From positions 1 to 43,732 of the forward strand of contig JAYMSP010000690.1 in assembly GCA_036897095.1 (NCBI GenBank): 43,732 nucleotides of DNA, given 5' to 3'. The position numbers and the translations under genes were made by a program. The notes under the pieces were generated by a model. It was not told where the DNA came from. It saw nothing but the letters and a program-made list of their open reading frames with translations, and ran no database searches. Positions within the stretch are counted from its first letter, which is position 1, and each line of letters starts with the position of its first letter. Source of the stretch: Plantago elongata. Taxonomy: Eukaryota > Streptophyta > Magnoliopsida > Lamiales > Plantaginaceae. Below are positions 10,035 through 21,784 of this stretch, one piece after another.

Positions 10035-12131
10035 TTATTGAATGCAGAAGGCAAAGAGAAACTTGCCACTATTCCAAGTTGGATGGAACTTAGCAAGCCC
10101 AGTGGAAAATCCATGTCCAATGTAGATGCACCCGTTGCTGACGGATGCCCCTCCATACACAGTGGCATTTGTATTGTATGACCAGATTATCGTCCCTGTC
10201 TGAGCGTCCATTGCATATACAGGTCCAGAGGGGGCCACAGACGCTGCAAAGACGACTCCATTGACTACAGTTACCGGTCCATGAGCTGTTTCATTACTCG
10301 GGTTAGCTGTGGTCCAGAGGATTCTCCCTGTATTTGCATCCATTGCCACCCATCCACCAGCAGTTGTGGTTTGAGTAGACGGTTTTAGGACGAAGGGAAG
10401 ATTATCGCCATTGACTATGTTTGTGTAGACGCGTATTCCATCTGTAGCTGCTCCCCATATTCCGCCTCCTTCTAACGCTCCCGGTCCAGCTTTCTGTACA
10501 AGATATACGTAAGAAATAGTAGACGGTAATTAGAAGCAATAGAGAATATGTACTAATTAAACACATAGTCCAACAGAATATCAATCACAATCTTGTATTC
10601 AAGAGAGAATATTCTTAAGCAATGCCAATATAGTCATAACTTCATTCTACTTCGGTACTATCTGCTGATTGTTGTATGCAACTAAATTTGGGTAACATAT
10701 TTAAACGGGCCTACCGTGAACCAAACTATGTTGCCATTACTGCGATCGAGAGCCCAGGCGAAGCCACTTTTCTGAACCGCAACCACCACATCACGGAACA
10801 TCCCTTGAGAAAATATAGTTAGCAACATCGGTGCCTCGCCAAAGTCAGCATCGATATTAGGCCCTGGTGGACAGTCCGGATTATTAGGAACCAAACACGC
10901 AAAGGTGAAGACATCATAACCTCCAAGCTGCGTCGCCCACACAATCCTCCCTGTACTCAAATCTAGCCCCATTACCGAGTCAAAGTGAACGTTTGCAGGA
11001 ACGCACTTATCAGGACCAGTTGGCTTTGTCTGATTCAGCTGCTGGGCCTGACACTGGAGAACCTCAGGTGGGACAGAGTACAGCTGGCCTGTTCCCACGT
11101 AAACAAGTCCTCGTACGATGTCAATTGAGGGACTGCTGCCCCATATAGAAGCACCTGCATATTGTCTTCGCTTCCCGCCATTGTCAGGAACTGTGTATGT
11201 CCGCCACAATATCCATCCAGTCCGAACATCCAGCTTTACTAGGCTACCCCGGAAGGTGCAGCAGTTTTGTGCGGGCAATGTGTTTTTGAGGGATGAAACT
11301 CCAACATAGAATGCACTACAAATTTAAACATAGCCTAATTAGTGGCTGTTTGCAACAACTTTATGGAACCAACTCCAGAATTATTCTCAGGATCATTTTT
11401 AAAGAATTAAATGCAATTTTCGAACATGCATTGATGATAACAAAAACTGTGTGCAATGCAAAATTGAACTAATTAGTAATTACCCCAGGAAAACAGTTCC
11501 AGATTGAGTGATAACACTCTGAGGATTTGAATCCAGCAGAGTAGTCCATACAAGTTCTCCGGTTGCACGTCTTAAAGCAACAACATACCCCGGCCCATAA
11601 ATCCTACAATCAAGAGATCACCAGCAATCACTGGGGTTGCTCGCGACACTGTCACATTCACAGATCTTCCAGGAGGAGGTATTATGCCTGTTAGTCGGCT
11701 TAGATTCTTTTGCCAGATGAATGCGCCTGTATTAGCATCCACAGCATACAAATTTCCGTTCCAGGATGGAAAGTAGACCACTCCGTTAGCTACTGCTGGT
11801 GTTGCAGTAATATCAAAACCAGCCAAGAACTGCCATTTTAGTTTGAGTGAGCCTCTTCTGACCGAAATCGGGTTGATTGGTCCTCCAACGGCCTGTCTTC
11901 GGTTGGTAATGTCACCTCCATGATTGAGCCACTGTATCTGAACAGAACATATTAAGTTTATGTACATTCCTTATGGAACTTGTTAAAGATGAAAACCAAA
12001 GCTACTTAACATGACAAGAAATGAAATTTTCTTACTTGTGCAGTGGAATTATCCAGTAGTATAAGCAAGTATAATGCCAAAAGAAATGTGAGAAGAAGGC
12101 TATTCTTGGAAAGTTTTAATGAAAACTCCAT
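10035..12131 (-). CDS. PVADH1: secreted PQQ-type beta-propeller (polyvinylalcohol-dehydrogenase-like), one frameshift
   Basis: Predicted quinoprotein-like beta-propeller; the plant substrate is unknown and the bacterial name is by homology only. Exons on the minus strand: 12131-12036, 11931-11484, 11315-10715 and 10493-10035, about 534 residues if continuous. A signal peptide (LLLTFLLALYLLILL) precedes WLNHGGDITNRR. Propeller repeats of the AxDxxTGxxxW type recur: LYAVDANTGAFIW, KLDVRTGWILW, MGLDLSTGRIVW, ALDRSNGNIVW, AMDANTGRILW and AMDAQTGTIIW. Compared with its two neighbours it lacks one base near 11602-11605 (GTAGGATTTATGGG where the paralogues have codons for VAIYG), which shifts the frame within exon 2. 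All other exons are open. It also has a third intron (10494-10714) absent from the other copies. An AATAAA overlaps the stop codon. It could be a recent pseudogene or a sequence error. Confidence 0.85.
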
Positions 12132-12829
12132 AGCTAGCTAGTAATGAACATAGAGCTAAAACTGGAAAAAATATTTATAGTTAGTTGAGGCCTTGCATCA
12201 TTCATTAAATTATTAAAATTTACGAAAAGAAGAATACCAGTACGGGTGGCTCAGTTGGTTATATCGAAATAGTATTGTTATGTTTTTAACATGCAATATA
12301 GGATATGGTCCATAATGAAGACAATCTTACCAATCAATCTTAGCTTAGTTCTGAATAATATGCTAAAGTGAAATGAAACTGACTTTGGGTTTGAGATGAG
12401 AAGGCGGCCTTCAATGGTAGAAAATATTATCTTCGCAGGCACTATTTGAAATGTACCAGAATTTGGGAAGGACTGGAAAGAAATTAGAGTTTTGAAGAAG
12501 CTAATATTGCAAGCCTCCCCAAGATTAACATTAATTATACTTAGATCTGCACAACAAAAGTGATGTACATACCGTATCTAATAGACCTCGTGGTTAAGTA
12601 GGAAAAAACCACATCACCCGGGTGTGACCACCACATATGCATATGTGAAGCATTTTACATCATGTGGTCTAGCTTACTAGCTACTACTCCCTCCGTCTCA
12701 CGTCAGTTATGCAGTTTTAGACTTTTTCAGAGTCAACAAAATTGAAGTTTACCATGAAATACTCTTAAACAGTAATGGTAAGAATCACATGAAGTTTATT
12801 CATGTACTCTTACTCCGAATTCATGTGAG
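12132..12829. other. Intergenic DNA upstream of PVADH1
   Basis: Contains the PVADH1 promoter region, reading leftward. At 12688 TACTCCCTCCGTCTCA looks like one end of a Stowaway-type MITE, but no matching second end was found nearby. At about 12244 GGTGGCTCAGTTGGTTA resembles a Pol III box A without a box B. Nothing else is recognised. Confidence 0.4.
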
Positions 12830-13176
12830 AGACCTTTTCTATGGGTCCAAAATAGTGATGAAATATATCTGAGCACATTTGAAAAGGTAAAAAAATCAGC
12901 AGATGAGATTTGTAATCTGAGAATAAAACATATTCCCTGCTACTTTTTACAAATTTTGTTAGTAATCAACATGTTCTGTTCATAACAAGATGGAAAGTGA
13001 TGGAATGAAATCTGCTCTTTAACTTGATTCGATTAATCCATGCCAAATTATTCCATCTTCATTACTTGAACTCATGTTCATATTGTGTCCAGGTTCAGAA
13101 CTTGCATGTATTTTGGTTACGTTCCTCCTCGACTTGATCATGGTCCTGTAATGAGACTACATGGACCTTGCGTTGT

Positions 13177-13185
13177 CTATATAAA
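13177..13185 (+). promoter_or_regulatory. TATA box of MIR395 locus B
   Basis: CTATATAAA lies about 70 nt upstream of the hairpin, inside a block of roughly 230 bp nearly identical to that before hairpin C. Confidence 0.65.
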
Positions 13186-13249
13186 CAGAAACTTGTTACA
13201 GACTTACAGCACAGACCAGACCTTCTGAATAAGGCATAGCAGAAACAAG

Positions 13250-13391
13250 AGTCGGTTTCCATCAGGCGTTTCCTCAGACTACTTCACATCATATACAAAC
13301 TCGAACATGACCAGGGTGCCTGGTTCATGTTTAAGGCAGTACTTGTTACTCTTGTGAAGTGTTTGGGGGAACTCTTGATGCTTACCTGGCT
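13250..13391 (+). ncRNA. MIR395: MIR395 precursor hairpin B
   Basis: miR395 lies on the 3' arm at 13354-13374 and is the same 21 nt as in copies A and C. The 5' arm strand at 13266-13287 (GCGTTTCCTCAGACTACTTC then AC) pairs with it with one bulged A and wobble pairs. The terminal region (about 66 nt) contains its own smaller stem: GAACATGACCAG (from about 13303) pairs with CTGGTTCATGTTT (from about 13320). The hairpin is 247 nt past the stop codon of PVADH2. It remains structurally sound although PVADH2 is dead. Confidence 0.93.
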
Positions 13392-14589
13392 ATTACTGCA
13401 GGCATCAACATTCTCTATGTCATGTATAGGTTTGCTCTCATCCGCTCGGTTATTAGCATGGAGTCGCTTAACATGTGTCAGTATGTCACAAGATGTTATA
13501 TGAAATTGAAAAGAGATAGTAGTTCAGTAGTTTATGTGTAAACATTGATGGTCCTTTATTATTTCCCCAATTCCATCATTTTGGTAAACTTACATGAATA
13601 TTCTTTCATGGCATTTCTCTTTATGGAATACAGAAGGCAAAGAGATACTTGCCACTGTTCCAACTTGGATGGAACTTAGCAAGTCCAATGGAAAATCCAT
13701 GTCCAATGTAGATGCACCCGTTGCTGGCCGATGCTCCTCCATTAATGGTGGCATTTGTATTGTATGTCCAGATTATTTCTCCTGTCCGAGCATCCATTCC
13801 ATATACAGCTCCAGAAGGTGCCACAGACCCTGCAAAGACGACTCCATTGACAACAGTTACTGGTCCATGAGCTGTTTCATTACTCGGGTTAGCTGTGGTC
13901 CAGAGGATTCTCCCTGTATTTGCATCCATTGCTACCCATCCACCAGCGGTTGTGCTTTGAGTAATTGGTTTAGAACGAAGGGAGATTATCGCCATTGACT
14001 ATGTTTGTGTAGAAGCTAATACCATCCGTAGCTGCCCCCCATATTCCGCCTCCTTCTAATGCTCCCGGTCCAGCTTTCGTGAACCAAACTATGTTGCCAT
14101 TACCAGGATCCAAAGCCCAGGCAAAACCACTTTTCTGCACCGCAACCACCACATCCCGAATTCTTCCACTATTAAATATAGCTAGCAACATCGGTGCCTT
14201 GCCAAAATCAGCATCAATGTTAGGCCCTGGTCAATCCGGATTGTTAGGAACCAAACACGCATAGGTGAAGACATCGTAACCGCCAAGCTGTGTCGCCCAC
14301 ACGATCCTCCCAGTACTCAAATCGAGCCCCATTATTGAGTCAAAGTGCACGTTTGCAGGAGCACACATATCGGGACCAGTTGGCATCATCTGATTCATCT
14401 GTTGGGCCTGACACTGGAGAACCTCTGGTGGAGCTGAATACAGCTGACCTGTTCCCACGTAAACAAGTCTCCGTACGATGTCAATTGAAGGGCTGCTTCC
14501 CCATATAGATGCTCCTGCATATTGTCCTCGCCTGCCACCATTGTCAGGAACGGTGTATGTCTGCCAAAGTATCCTTCCAGTTTGAACAT

Positions 14590-15169
14590 TATTGGAAATT
14601 CTCGAATAAAAAGTTAAATCAAAGGACTGAAATTTGCAATTTACGTGGACTAGATTGCAAAGAATTTAACACTATGAGGACCGGTAGAGAAGGCGCGAAT
14701 AAGTTACAGGCTGACTTAGAAGAGAAGAAAGGTAGGAGAGATTCGACTATAAAATGTAAAACTACTCGTGGCTCTCTGGACCAATCAGAAGAAGAGTTGC
14801 CAATCAAATTGTTACATTTTTGTTCAACGGAGACAAAAACATTGAAGAGGAAGAAGACATGTTGAACTGCATCAACAAAACTAGTGCACTATTGTACTTT
14901 GCAATCTTCATCGTCGATTCCCAGCTCAACGGTAGGAGATCAAACCAAGTAAATACACGAGCCTTGATCTTCAGCATGCTGGCTAGTTATTTTGTTTTGA
15001 TCCATGTAAAATGGAGGCTACTAGCTAGGTTAAATTAGGCCTCAATACTACTTGTTGTAGTATATATATATGTGTGCCTTGTTCTTCTTTCTCTTCATGT
15101 AATTCACTCCTTATTTTTGAAATACTACTGCTCTTCCTTCTCTCTTTGGATGTTTCTTGTTTTCTAACA
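14590..15169 (+). repeat. 5' LTR of the Copia element
   Basis: About 580 bp, beginning TATTGGAAATTC and ending TTTTCTAACA. It matches 20429-20994 along its whole length. A TATA-like run (TATATATATATG, near 15061) lies near its 3' part. Confidence 0.9.
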
Positions 15170-18100
15170 TGGCACCAGAACCAAGGTTTTGAGTTTAGTT
15201 TATTTCTCAGTTTTTTTTTAATAGCTAATCATCACTCTTTTAGTTCTCATTCACAATGGCTTCTACTGACTCTTGTCCTGATACTCCGCCTCCCACTACC
15301 ACTCGTCTTGCTTCTGTGCATAAAAACCCCTTTAGCCCTTTGTATCTTCATCACACTGAAATTGCTGTCTCAAGTGCTATCACTCCACTTCTCACTAAAA
15401 GCAACTACCACACATGGTGTAGGGCCTTTACCATCTCCCTTAACATCAGGACCAAGGTTGGTTTTATTGATGGTTCTGTCACCATCCCTACTAATGATGG
15501 TGAAGATAAAATTAAAGCATGGAACAGGTGCAACACCATTGTCATGTCTTGGATGATGCATTCTGTATCTTCAGATATCAAGAGTGCATTACTCTATGTC
15601 AAAACTGCTGCAGAAGGTTGGCATAAACTGAAAATCATATATGCTCAACCAAATGACTTGCGTATTTTTCAGCTGCAGCAAGAGATCTATAAGATCAACC
15701 AAGAAAATTTATCTGTTTCTGACTACTTATCCAAGCTCTCTGGCTTGTGGGAAGAGTTAGGTGACTGTAGGCCTTTGCCTCATTGTGATTGCACTTGTGA
15801 TATCACTGGTGTCTTTGAGAAAATGCTAGACATAGACAAAATTTTCAAGTTTCTCAATGGTCTGCATGATGCTTTTGAAATGGTGAGAGGTCAAATCATT
15901 TTGATGGATCCTAAACCATCACTTATAAGGCCTACTCTTTGGTTCTACAAGAAGAGGCACAAAAGATGTCCAGGGATTTCTCCCCTATGGCTAACAATGT
16001 TGCTATGAATGTGGGATATAAAAGAAAAGACAAGAGAGGTTTGTCTTGTCCCAATTGCCCTAGTCTCTCAAATCACTCAATTTAGAATTGTTTTAAGGTG
16101 AATGGTTTCCCTCAAAACCATCCCAGAAAATGCATGATGGTGGAAACAACACTAGAGGTGGATATAGAGGTAAAGGAGGCAGATTCAATCATGGTGGTAG
16201 ATCCAACCAATACCATGCAAACAATGCAGGCACAAGCAACAACAACACTGTTAACCTCACCAATGAGCAACTTCATCAACTCATGAAATTTGATCACACC
16301 AATGGTAACTCAGATGCTAACCCTGATCAGCTGATCACTCCAATGGAAACTAGTCCAAGCCATGCTCCTCTCCCAGGCACTATCACTCCAGAACTCAACT
16401 ATGCAAGTAAGAGTTCTGTAGCTAATATTAAAATGTTAACAATAGTTCTAGATGGATTATTGATTCAGGTGCTTTTGATCACATTATTTGTGATAAAAAA
16501 TTTAACACACAACATTAAAATTGAACACAATTATGTTCAGTTACCAAACCTTACTAGAATTCCCATATCACACTCAGGTAATATTAAAATTGCAGAAAAC
16601 TGCATTTTAAGGAATGTGTTGTGAGTACCTACATTTAAACTAAATTCAATGTCTGTAAACAAAACTTGCAGAGACAATCCTATTGAATTTCTTTTTATTA
16701 ATAGTTCTTGTTAAATATTGTAGACAAGCTCTTCATTGAGTCCATCAGTGACAAGGATTGGACAGATTGAAGGAAAAAGAGGTCTCTACCGGTTGAAGAA
16801 TGAATTTCAATTACCTAAGGCACTAGCCATTACCAGTCAAGATGACCAAGATCAAGTTGATGCTATTAAAGATCACTTATGACATTTTAGACTAGGTCAT
16901 TTAAGTTCTAGTAAATTATCTGTCATTTCTGCTTCTAATTCTGGTGTGTTCTGTAAGAAGTTTTCTTATTGTGATGTTTGTATGCAAGCAAAGCAAAAGA
17001 AATCTTCCTTTCCTATCAAAAATAAAATTTTCGTTTCTATATTAGAACTTCTTCACTGTAATTTATGGGGACCTTATAACATTATTAGTATTAATGGTTA
17101 CAACAATTTTCTTACAATAGTTGATGATTTAAGCAGGTTCACTTGGATTTTATTGTTAAAACTAAAGTCTAACACAAAAGAAACTCTTAATAATTTTATT
17201 TAGCCTGTGCAGAATCAAATGCAAATGAGATTTAAAATAATCATATCAGATAATGGACTTGAATTTCATATGTCAGATGTTATGAACAAATATGGCATTG
17301 TCCATCAAAGAACCTGTTCTTATACACCACACCAAAATAGTGTAGTAGAGAGAAACACCAACATTTGCTTAATGTTACAAGAGCTCTACTTTTTCGATCC
17401 AAACTCTCAAAGAAATTATGGGGAGATGCAGTACAAATATCTGCATTTTTAATAAATAGAACACCAAGTCCATTACTGAGAAACAAAACACCATATGAGA
17501 TATTTTATGGAAAATTACCAGACTATAACAATACAAGGACTTTTGGATGTTTGGCTTTTACTTGTACATAATCTGTAGTGAAAACAAAACTTGATTCCAG
17601 ATAACAAAAATGTATTTTTATTGGATATCCATCCAATGTGAAAGGATATAAACTCTTTGATCTCACAAAAAATGTGAGTATAATATCAAGAAATGTGATA
17701 TTTGTAGAATCTGTTCTCCCTTAAAGAAAAAGTAAGTAAAAATGATGAATCATTACATGCACCTGATATTGTGGATTATGATTGGTTGAATCAGAGAGGT
17801 AATACTGAAGAAAACTTCAGAACCAAATCAACCTGAAGAACCTAGCATAGAATTACAACTTGGTCACTTTGATCAAAATGAAAACACTGAAGATGATAGT
17901 GATGATTATGCATAAGAAGAAGAAATAAATCCACCAATACATGATGATGTAAATGAAATGGATCTAAGAAGAACTTCTAGATCAATAAAATTGCCATCTT
18001 ATTTAGATATATATCACTACAATGCTAAAGCATATGCTATTGATAAAGATGAGGTAAAAACTAAATATCCCATCTCAGGCTTCTATCTTATGATAAATTT

Positions 18101-18755
18101 TCTATAGATTTTAGAAAATACTCAATTAATTTAGCTTTTACACATGAACCTGAGAGCTATGAGGAAGCTATAGCAGACAAGAATTGGAGGGATGCCATTA
18201 AGGATGAATTAAAAGTCCCGAATGATAATAAAACATGGACTATTGTTAAAAGAACAACTGACATCAAGCCTATAGGCTGCAGATTTGTGTTTAAAATAAA
18301 ACTCAATTCTGATGGAGCTATAGATAAATATAAAGCAAAATTAGTAGCTAAAGTATATACACAACAATATGGTTTTGACTATACAGAGACTTTCAATCCA
18401 GTTGCAAAACTAACTTCAGTTAAAAAATTTCTAACCTTAGCTGCTAAACAGAATTGGAACTCATGTCAGTTAGATGTCCATATTTCCTTCCTAAATGGTG
18501 ATTTAGATGAAGAAATCTATATGAAATTACCACCAGGACTTTCAATTCAAGGGGAAGACACAAATAAATATGTCTGTAAGCTACATAAATCAATTTATGG
18601 CTTAAAACAGGCATCAAGACAATGGAACTTAAAATTAACCAAGTATCTTAAGAATTAGGTTTTAATCAGTTTAAAATTGAATATTCTTTGTTGACAAAAG
18701 GTACATGAAATCATTTTATTGCCTTGTTAATATATGTTGATGATATTATTAGGGG

Positions 18756-19467
18756 ATTGTTAAACGCATGACCGTTTATACTACACGCAGGACACATTTC
18801 TATATTATAAAAGGTCCAACAAATTATATAAATATAGAATTAGTCCCAATTTTCGTAAAATTTATCAAATTAAAATATATGAACATATATACATATTACG
18901 ATATCATAACGTAACGAAAATTAATATTATAAAATTATTAGTCATACTTTACAAATAATGATGAATTTGAGATGTTTATATTGTTATAATTCATATTCGT
19001 AATCGTTAATATTTTTTTAATTACTTAGTATAATTAAATTAATTAACTTTACATAACGATTTTGTAAAAAAAATTAAAAAAATAACCAGAAATTGACCAG
19101 GACCGAGTCCTAGCCAGAACCGGCGTGTCCTGGTCAGAACCAGATCTGCCAGGAACGTGTCCTGGTAGATTTGTCGATGGAGCGTCGCTCCGATCGGAGC
19201 TGTAAAGCTTCGATCGGAGATTTTCCGGTGGGTTCAGGGCGTCTTCGTTTTTCATGTTCTTCGTTCTTCGTGTTCTTTTAAATTTTCTTCGATTTTTTTT
19301 CGGATAATATGATTGGATCAAATAAACATGTTTAGATATTTTTGTAGGTAAAATTGTAATTATTTATAATTATAGTACTATTTTATGAATTACAATAGTT
19401 GTGGTGTTGTTTGTGATATATAAAAATGCGTTTTGCGTTTAGTAAAAGTTGTCATGCGTTTAACATT
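18756..19467. mobile_element. Non-autonomous TIR DNA transposon nested in the Copia element
   Basis: About 0.71 kb. The ends are inverted copies: TTGTTAAACGCATGAC on the left, and the same GTTAAACGCATGAC on the complement of 19451-19465, with similarity continuing for roughly 50 bp (ACTACACGCAGGACACATTT versus ACTAAACGCAAAACGCATTT). Flanking sequence ATTATTAGG and ATTATTATAGG suggests an 8-10-bp, now imperfect, target duplication. No coding capacity is recognised. The interior is AT-rich apart from a GC-rich core at 19090-19250 with short internal repeats (GTGTCCTGGT twice, and GATCGGAG in both orientations). A MULE- or hAT-like origin is possible; the superfamily is unresolved. Confidence 0.8.
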
Positions 19468-20428
19468 CATGTATTATTATAGGAAGTCAACATCAACTTG
19501 AAATAGATTCTATCAAGGCAAAATTAAAAGAACACTTTTAAATAAGAGATTGGGGATGTTTAAGGTATTTTCTTGGTTTAGAGATTGCTAAAAAATTATC
19601 AAGGTTTACATATCTCACAAAAGAAGTATGCATCAGAAATTATTCAACAAGCAGGAGTTCTTGGTTGTAAACCTGTCATTACACCAATAGAACAAAATAT
19701 GAAGTTTTCACAGAACATTTCCACTCCTCTATAAGATCCTTCTTTTTATAGAAAATTAATTGGTAAGCTAATCTACTTAACCATAACTAGACCTGATATA
19801 AGCTATTCTGTAGGAATTTTTAGTCAGTTTATGCAAAATCCAGAAAAAATAACACTTAAATGGTGTTCTTAGAGTCATTAAATATTTTTAAAGTGATATA
19901 GGACTTGGCATTTTTTTGTCTAAAGATCACAGCCTTAATATCACTGATTATAGTGATTCTGATTATGCAGGATGTCCAATGACTAGATGGTTCACATCAG
20001 GTTATTATGTTATGTTGGGAGATTCTCTAATTAGTTGGAGATCAAAGAAACAAGTGGTTGTGAGCAGGTCCTCTGCAGAAGTAGAATATAGAGCTATGGC
20101 CTTTGCTTGTTGTGAAATCATCTAGATAATAGCCTTTCTCAAAGATTTGCAGATTGAAATAATCACACCAGTAAAGCTACTATGTGACAATCGATCTGCC
20201 ATACACTTGACTAAAAATTCTTGTTTCATATATGAAAGGACCAAACATATTGAAGTTGATTGTCACTTCATTAGAGAACAAATCTCACAAGAGAAGATTG
20301 AGATTGATTTCATCAAAAGTGAAGAACAATTGACTGACATTTTTACAAAAGTTGTAGCTTCATCTAATCTTGCTAAAGCCATGATCAAGATGAACATCAG
20401 GAATCCATATGTTCCTCTTGATGGGGAA

Positions 20429-20994
20429 TATTGGAAATTCTTGAACACAAAGTTAAATCAAAGGACTGAAATTTGCAATTTACTTGGACTAGATTGCAAA
20501 GAATTTAAAACTATGAGGACCGGAATAGAAGGCACGAATAAGTTACATGCTAACTTAGAAGAGAAGAAAGGAAGGAGGGATTCGACTATGAAATGTAAAA
20601 CTACCTATGGCTCTCTAGTCCAATAGGAAGAAGAGTTGCCAACCGAATTGTTACGTTTTTGTTCAACGGAGACAAAAACATTAAAGAGGAAGAAGACAGA
20701 ATGAACTACAAACTGTTGTACTTTGCCATCTTCACCGTCGATTCCCAGCTTAACGGTAGGAGATCAAACCAAGCACAGGCACAAGCCTTAATCTTCAACA
20801 TGCTGGCTAGTTATTTTGTTTTTGGTCCATGTAAAATGGAGGCTACTAGCTAGGTTAAATTTAGGTCTCAATACTTGCTTGTTGTAGTATATATATGAGT
20901 GCTTCGTTCTTCTTTCTCTTCATGTAATTCACTACTTATTTTTAAAATACTACTTCTCTTCCTTTTCTCTTTGGATGTTTCTTGTTTTCTAACA
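20429..20994 (+). repeat. 3' LTR of the Copia element
   Basis: About 566 bp, the partner of 14590-15169, starting just after a short purine-rich stretch (GATGGGGA). It ends TTTTCTAACA, and one further base precedes the AACAT target duplication. Confidence 0.9.
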
Positions 20995-21784
20995 AAACAT
21001 CCAGCTTCACGAGGCTTCCACGGAAAGTGCAACAGTTTTGCAGGTTTTGTGTATTTTCCAGGGATGATACTCCTACATAGAATCCTCTATATATTTCATC
21101 ATGATAAAATTAGCAAACTGCAGCTTCATTGGATTGAAAGAAAAAATGAAAGAAAATAACTAACCCAAGAAAAGCAGTTCCAGATTGAGTCACAATACTC
21201 AGTGCATTTGGATCCAACCTAGTGGACCATACGAGTTCTCCAGTTGCCCTTCTTACAGCAACCACGTACGATGGCCCATAGATTGCAACAAGTAATAGAT
21301 TGGCATCTGCAACAACCGGAGTTGCTTGCGATACTGTAACATTGACAACACCACCCGGGATAGGAATTATGCCTGTCAAGCAGCCTAGATTCTGTTGCCA
21401 GATTAATGCTCCTGTTATAGCAGTAACATCATTCAAATTTGCGTTCCGAGACGGAAAGTAGACAACTTTGTCAGCAACTGCTGGCGTTGCAGATAAGTCA
21501 AATCCAGCCAAGAATCTCCATCTTAGATTGAGCAAGCCAGACCAGACAGTCGTGGGGTTGATGAGTCCTCCAACTGCCTGTCTTCGGTTGGTTATGTCAG
21601 CTCCATGATTGAGCCACTGCAAGACAAAACAAGTTTATCATTTATGTAGTAGAATCCATCCATTCATATGTTTGAGATGTCTATGAATGGTTACCTGACT
21701 TACCTCTGCAGATGAATTATGCAGTAGTAGTAGTATAAGCAAATAGAATGTTGAAAGAAATGTGACATGCAAGGCATTCTTCAT

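Larger units (their letters stand above)
14590..20995 (+). mobile_element. Copia-superfamily LTR retrotransposon (fossil), inserted in PVADH2 exon 3
   Basis: About 6.4 kb, flanked by the 5-bp target duplication AACAT (14585-14589, 20996-21000). LTRs are at 14590-15169 and 20429-20994. A primer-binding-site-like TGGCACCAGAACC follows the 5' LTR. Recognisable parts in Copia order: gag (from about 15256, with LTKSNYHTWC, and a CCHC-knuckle region near 16050), a pre-integrase zinc region and integrase core (about 16880-17570), reverse transcriptase (about 18130-18760 and 19480-19760) and RNase H (about 19860-20400). The order places it in Copia, not Gypsy. It is broken in many places, on the order of ten or more, and is interrupted by a 0.7-kb TIR element. 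By eye the LTRs are roughly 90-93% alike, suggesting an age of a few million years (inference). It reads opposite to PVADH2. Confidence 0.93.
13621..21784 (-). pseudogene. PVADH2: polyvinylalcohol-dehydrogenase-like pseudogene split by a Copia element
   Basis: Same exon plan as PVADH3. Exon 1 is 21784-21704 (starting at the downstream ATG; the position matching the PVADH3 start reads ATA), exon 2 is 21616-21165, and exon 3 runs from 21086 to 21001, then resumes at 14589 and runs to 13621 on the other side of the retroelement. Besides that insertion it has a 3-nt deletion near 14231 that creates TGA after LVPNNPD, and two 1-nt losses near 13970-13982. Exon 2 is open and its intron-1 donor (GAG|GTAAGT) is better than that of PVADH3. 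Several motif residues in exon 2 have changed (SRNANLNDVTAITG where PVADH3 has SWNGNLYAVNAITG). A non-functional relic of a host gene. Confidence 0.92.

Noticed and set aside
12240-12300. GGTGGCTCAGTTGGTTA, like the start of a tRNA or SINE
   Set aside because: No box B, no cloverleaf and no flanking duplication; the box A match alone is too short.
13359-13541. 60-codon open frame on the + strand beginning inside hairpin B
   Set aside because: It starts at a non-ATG-like position within the mature miR395, and the matching frame is not kept in copy C; it reflects the noncoding primary transcript.
19049-19321. 90-codon minus-strand frame in the nested TIR element
   Set aside because: Low-complexity, Arg/Lys-rich start with no domain; arises from the GC-rich core.
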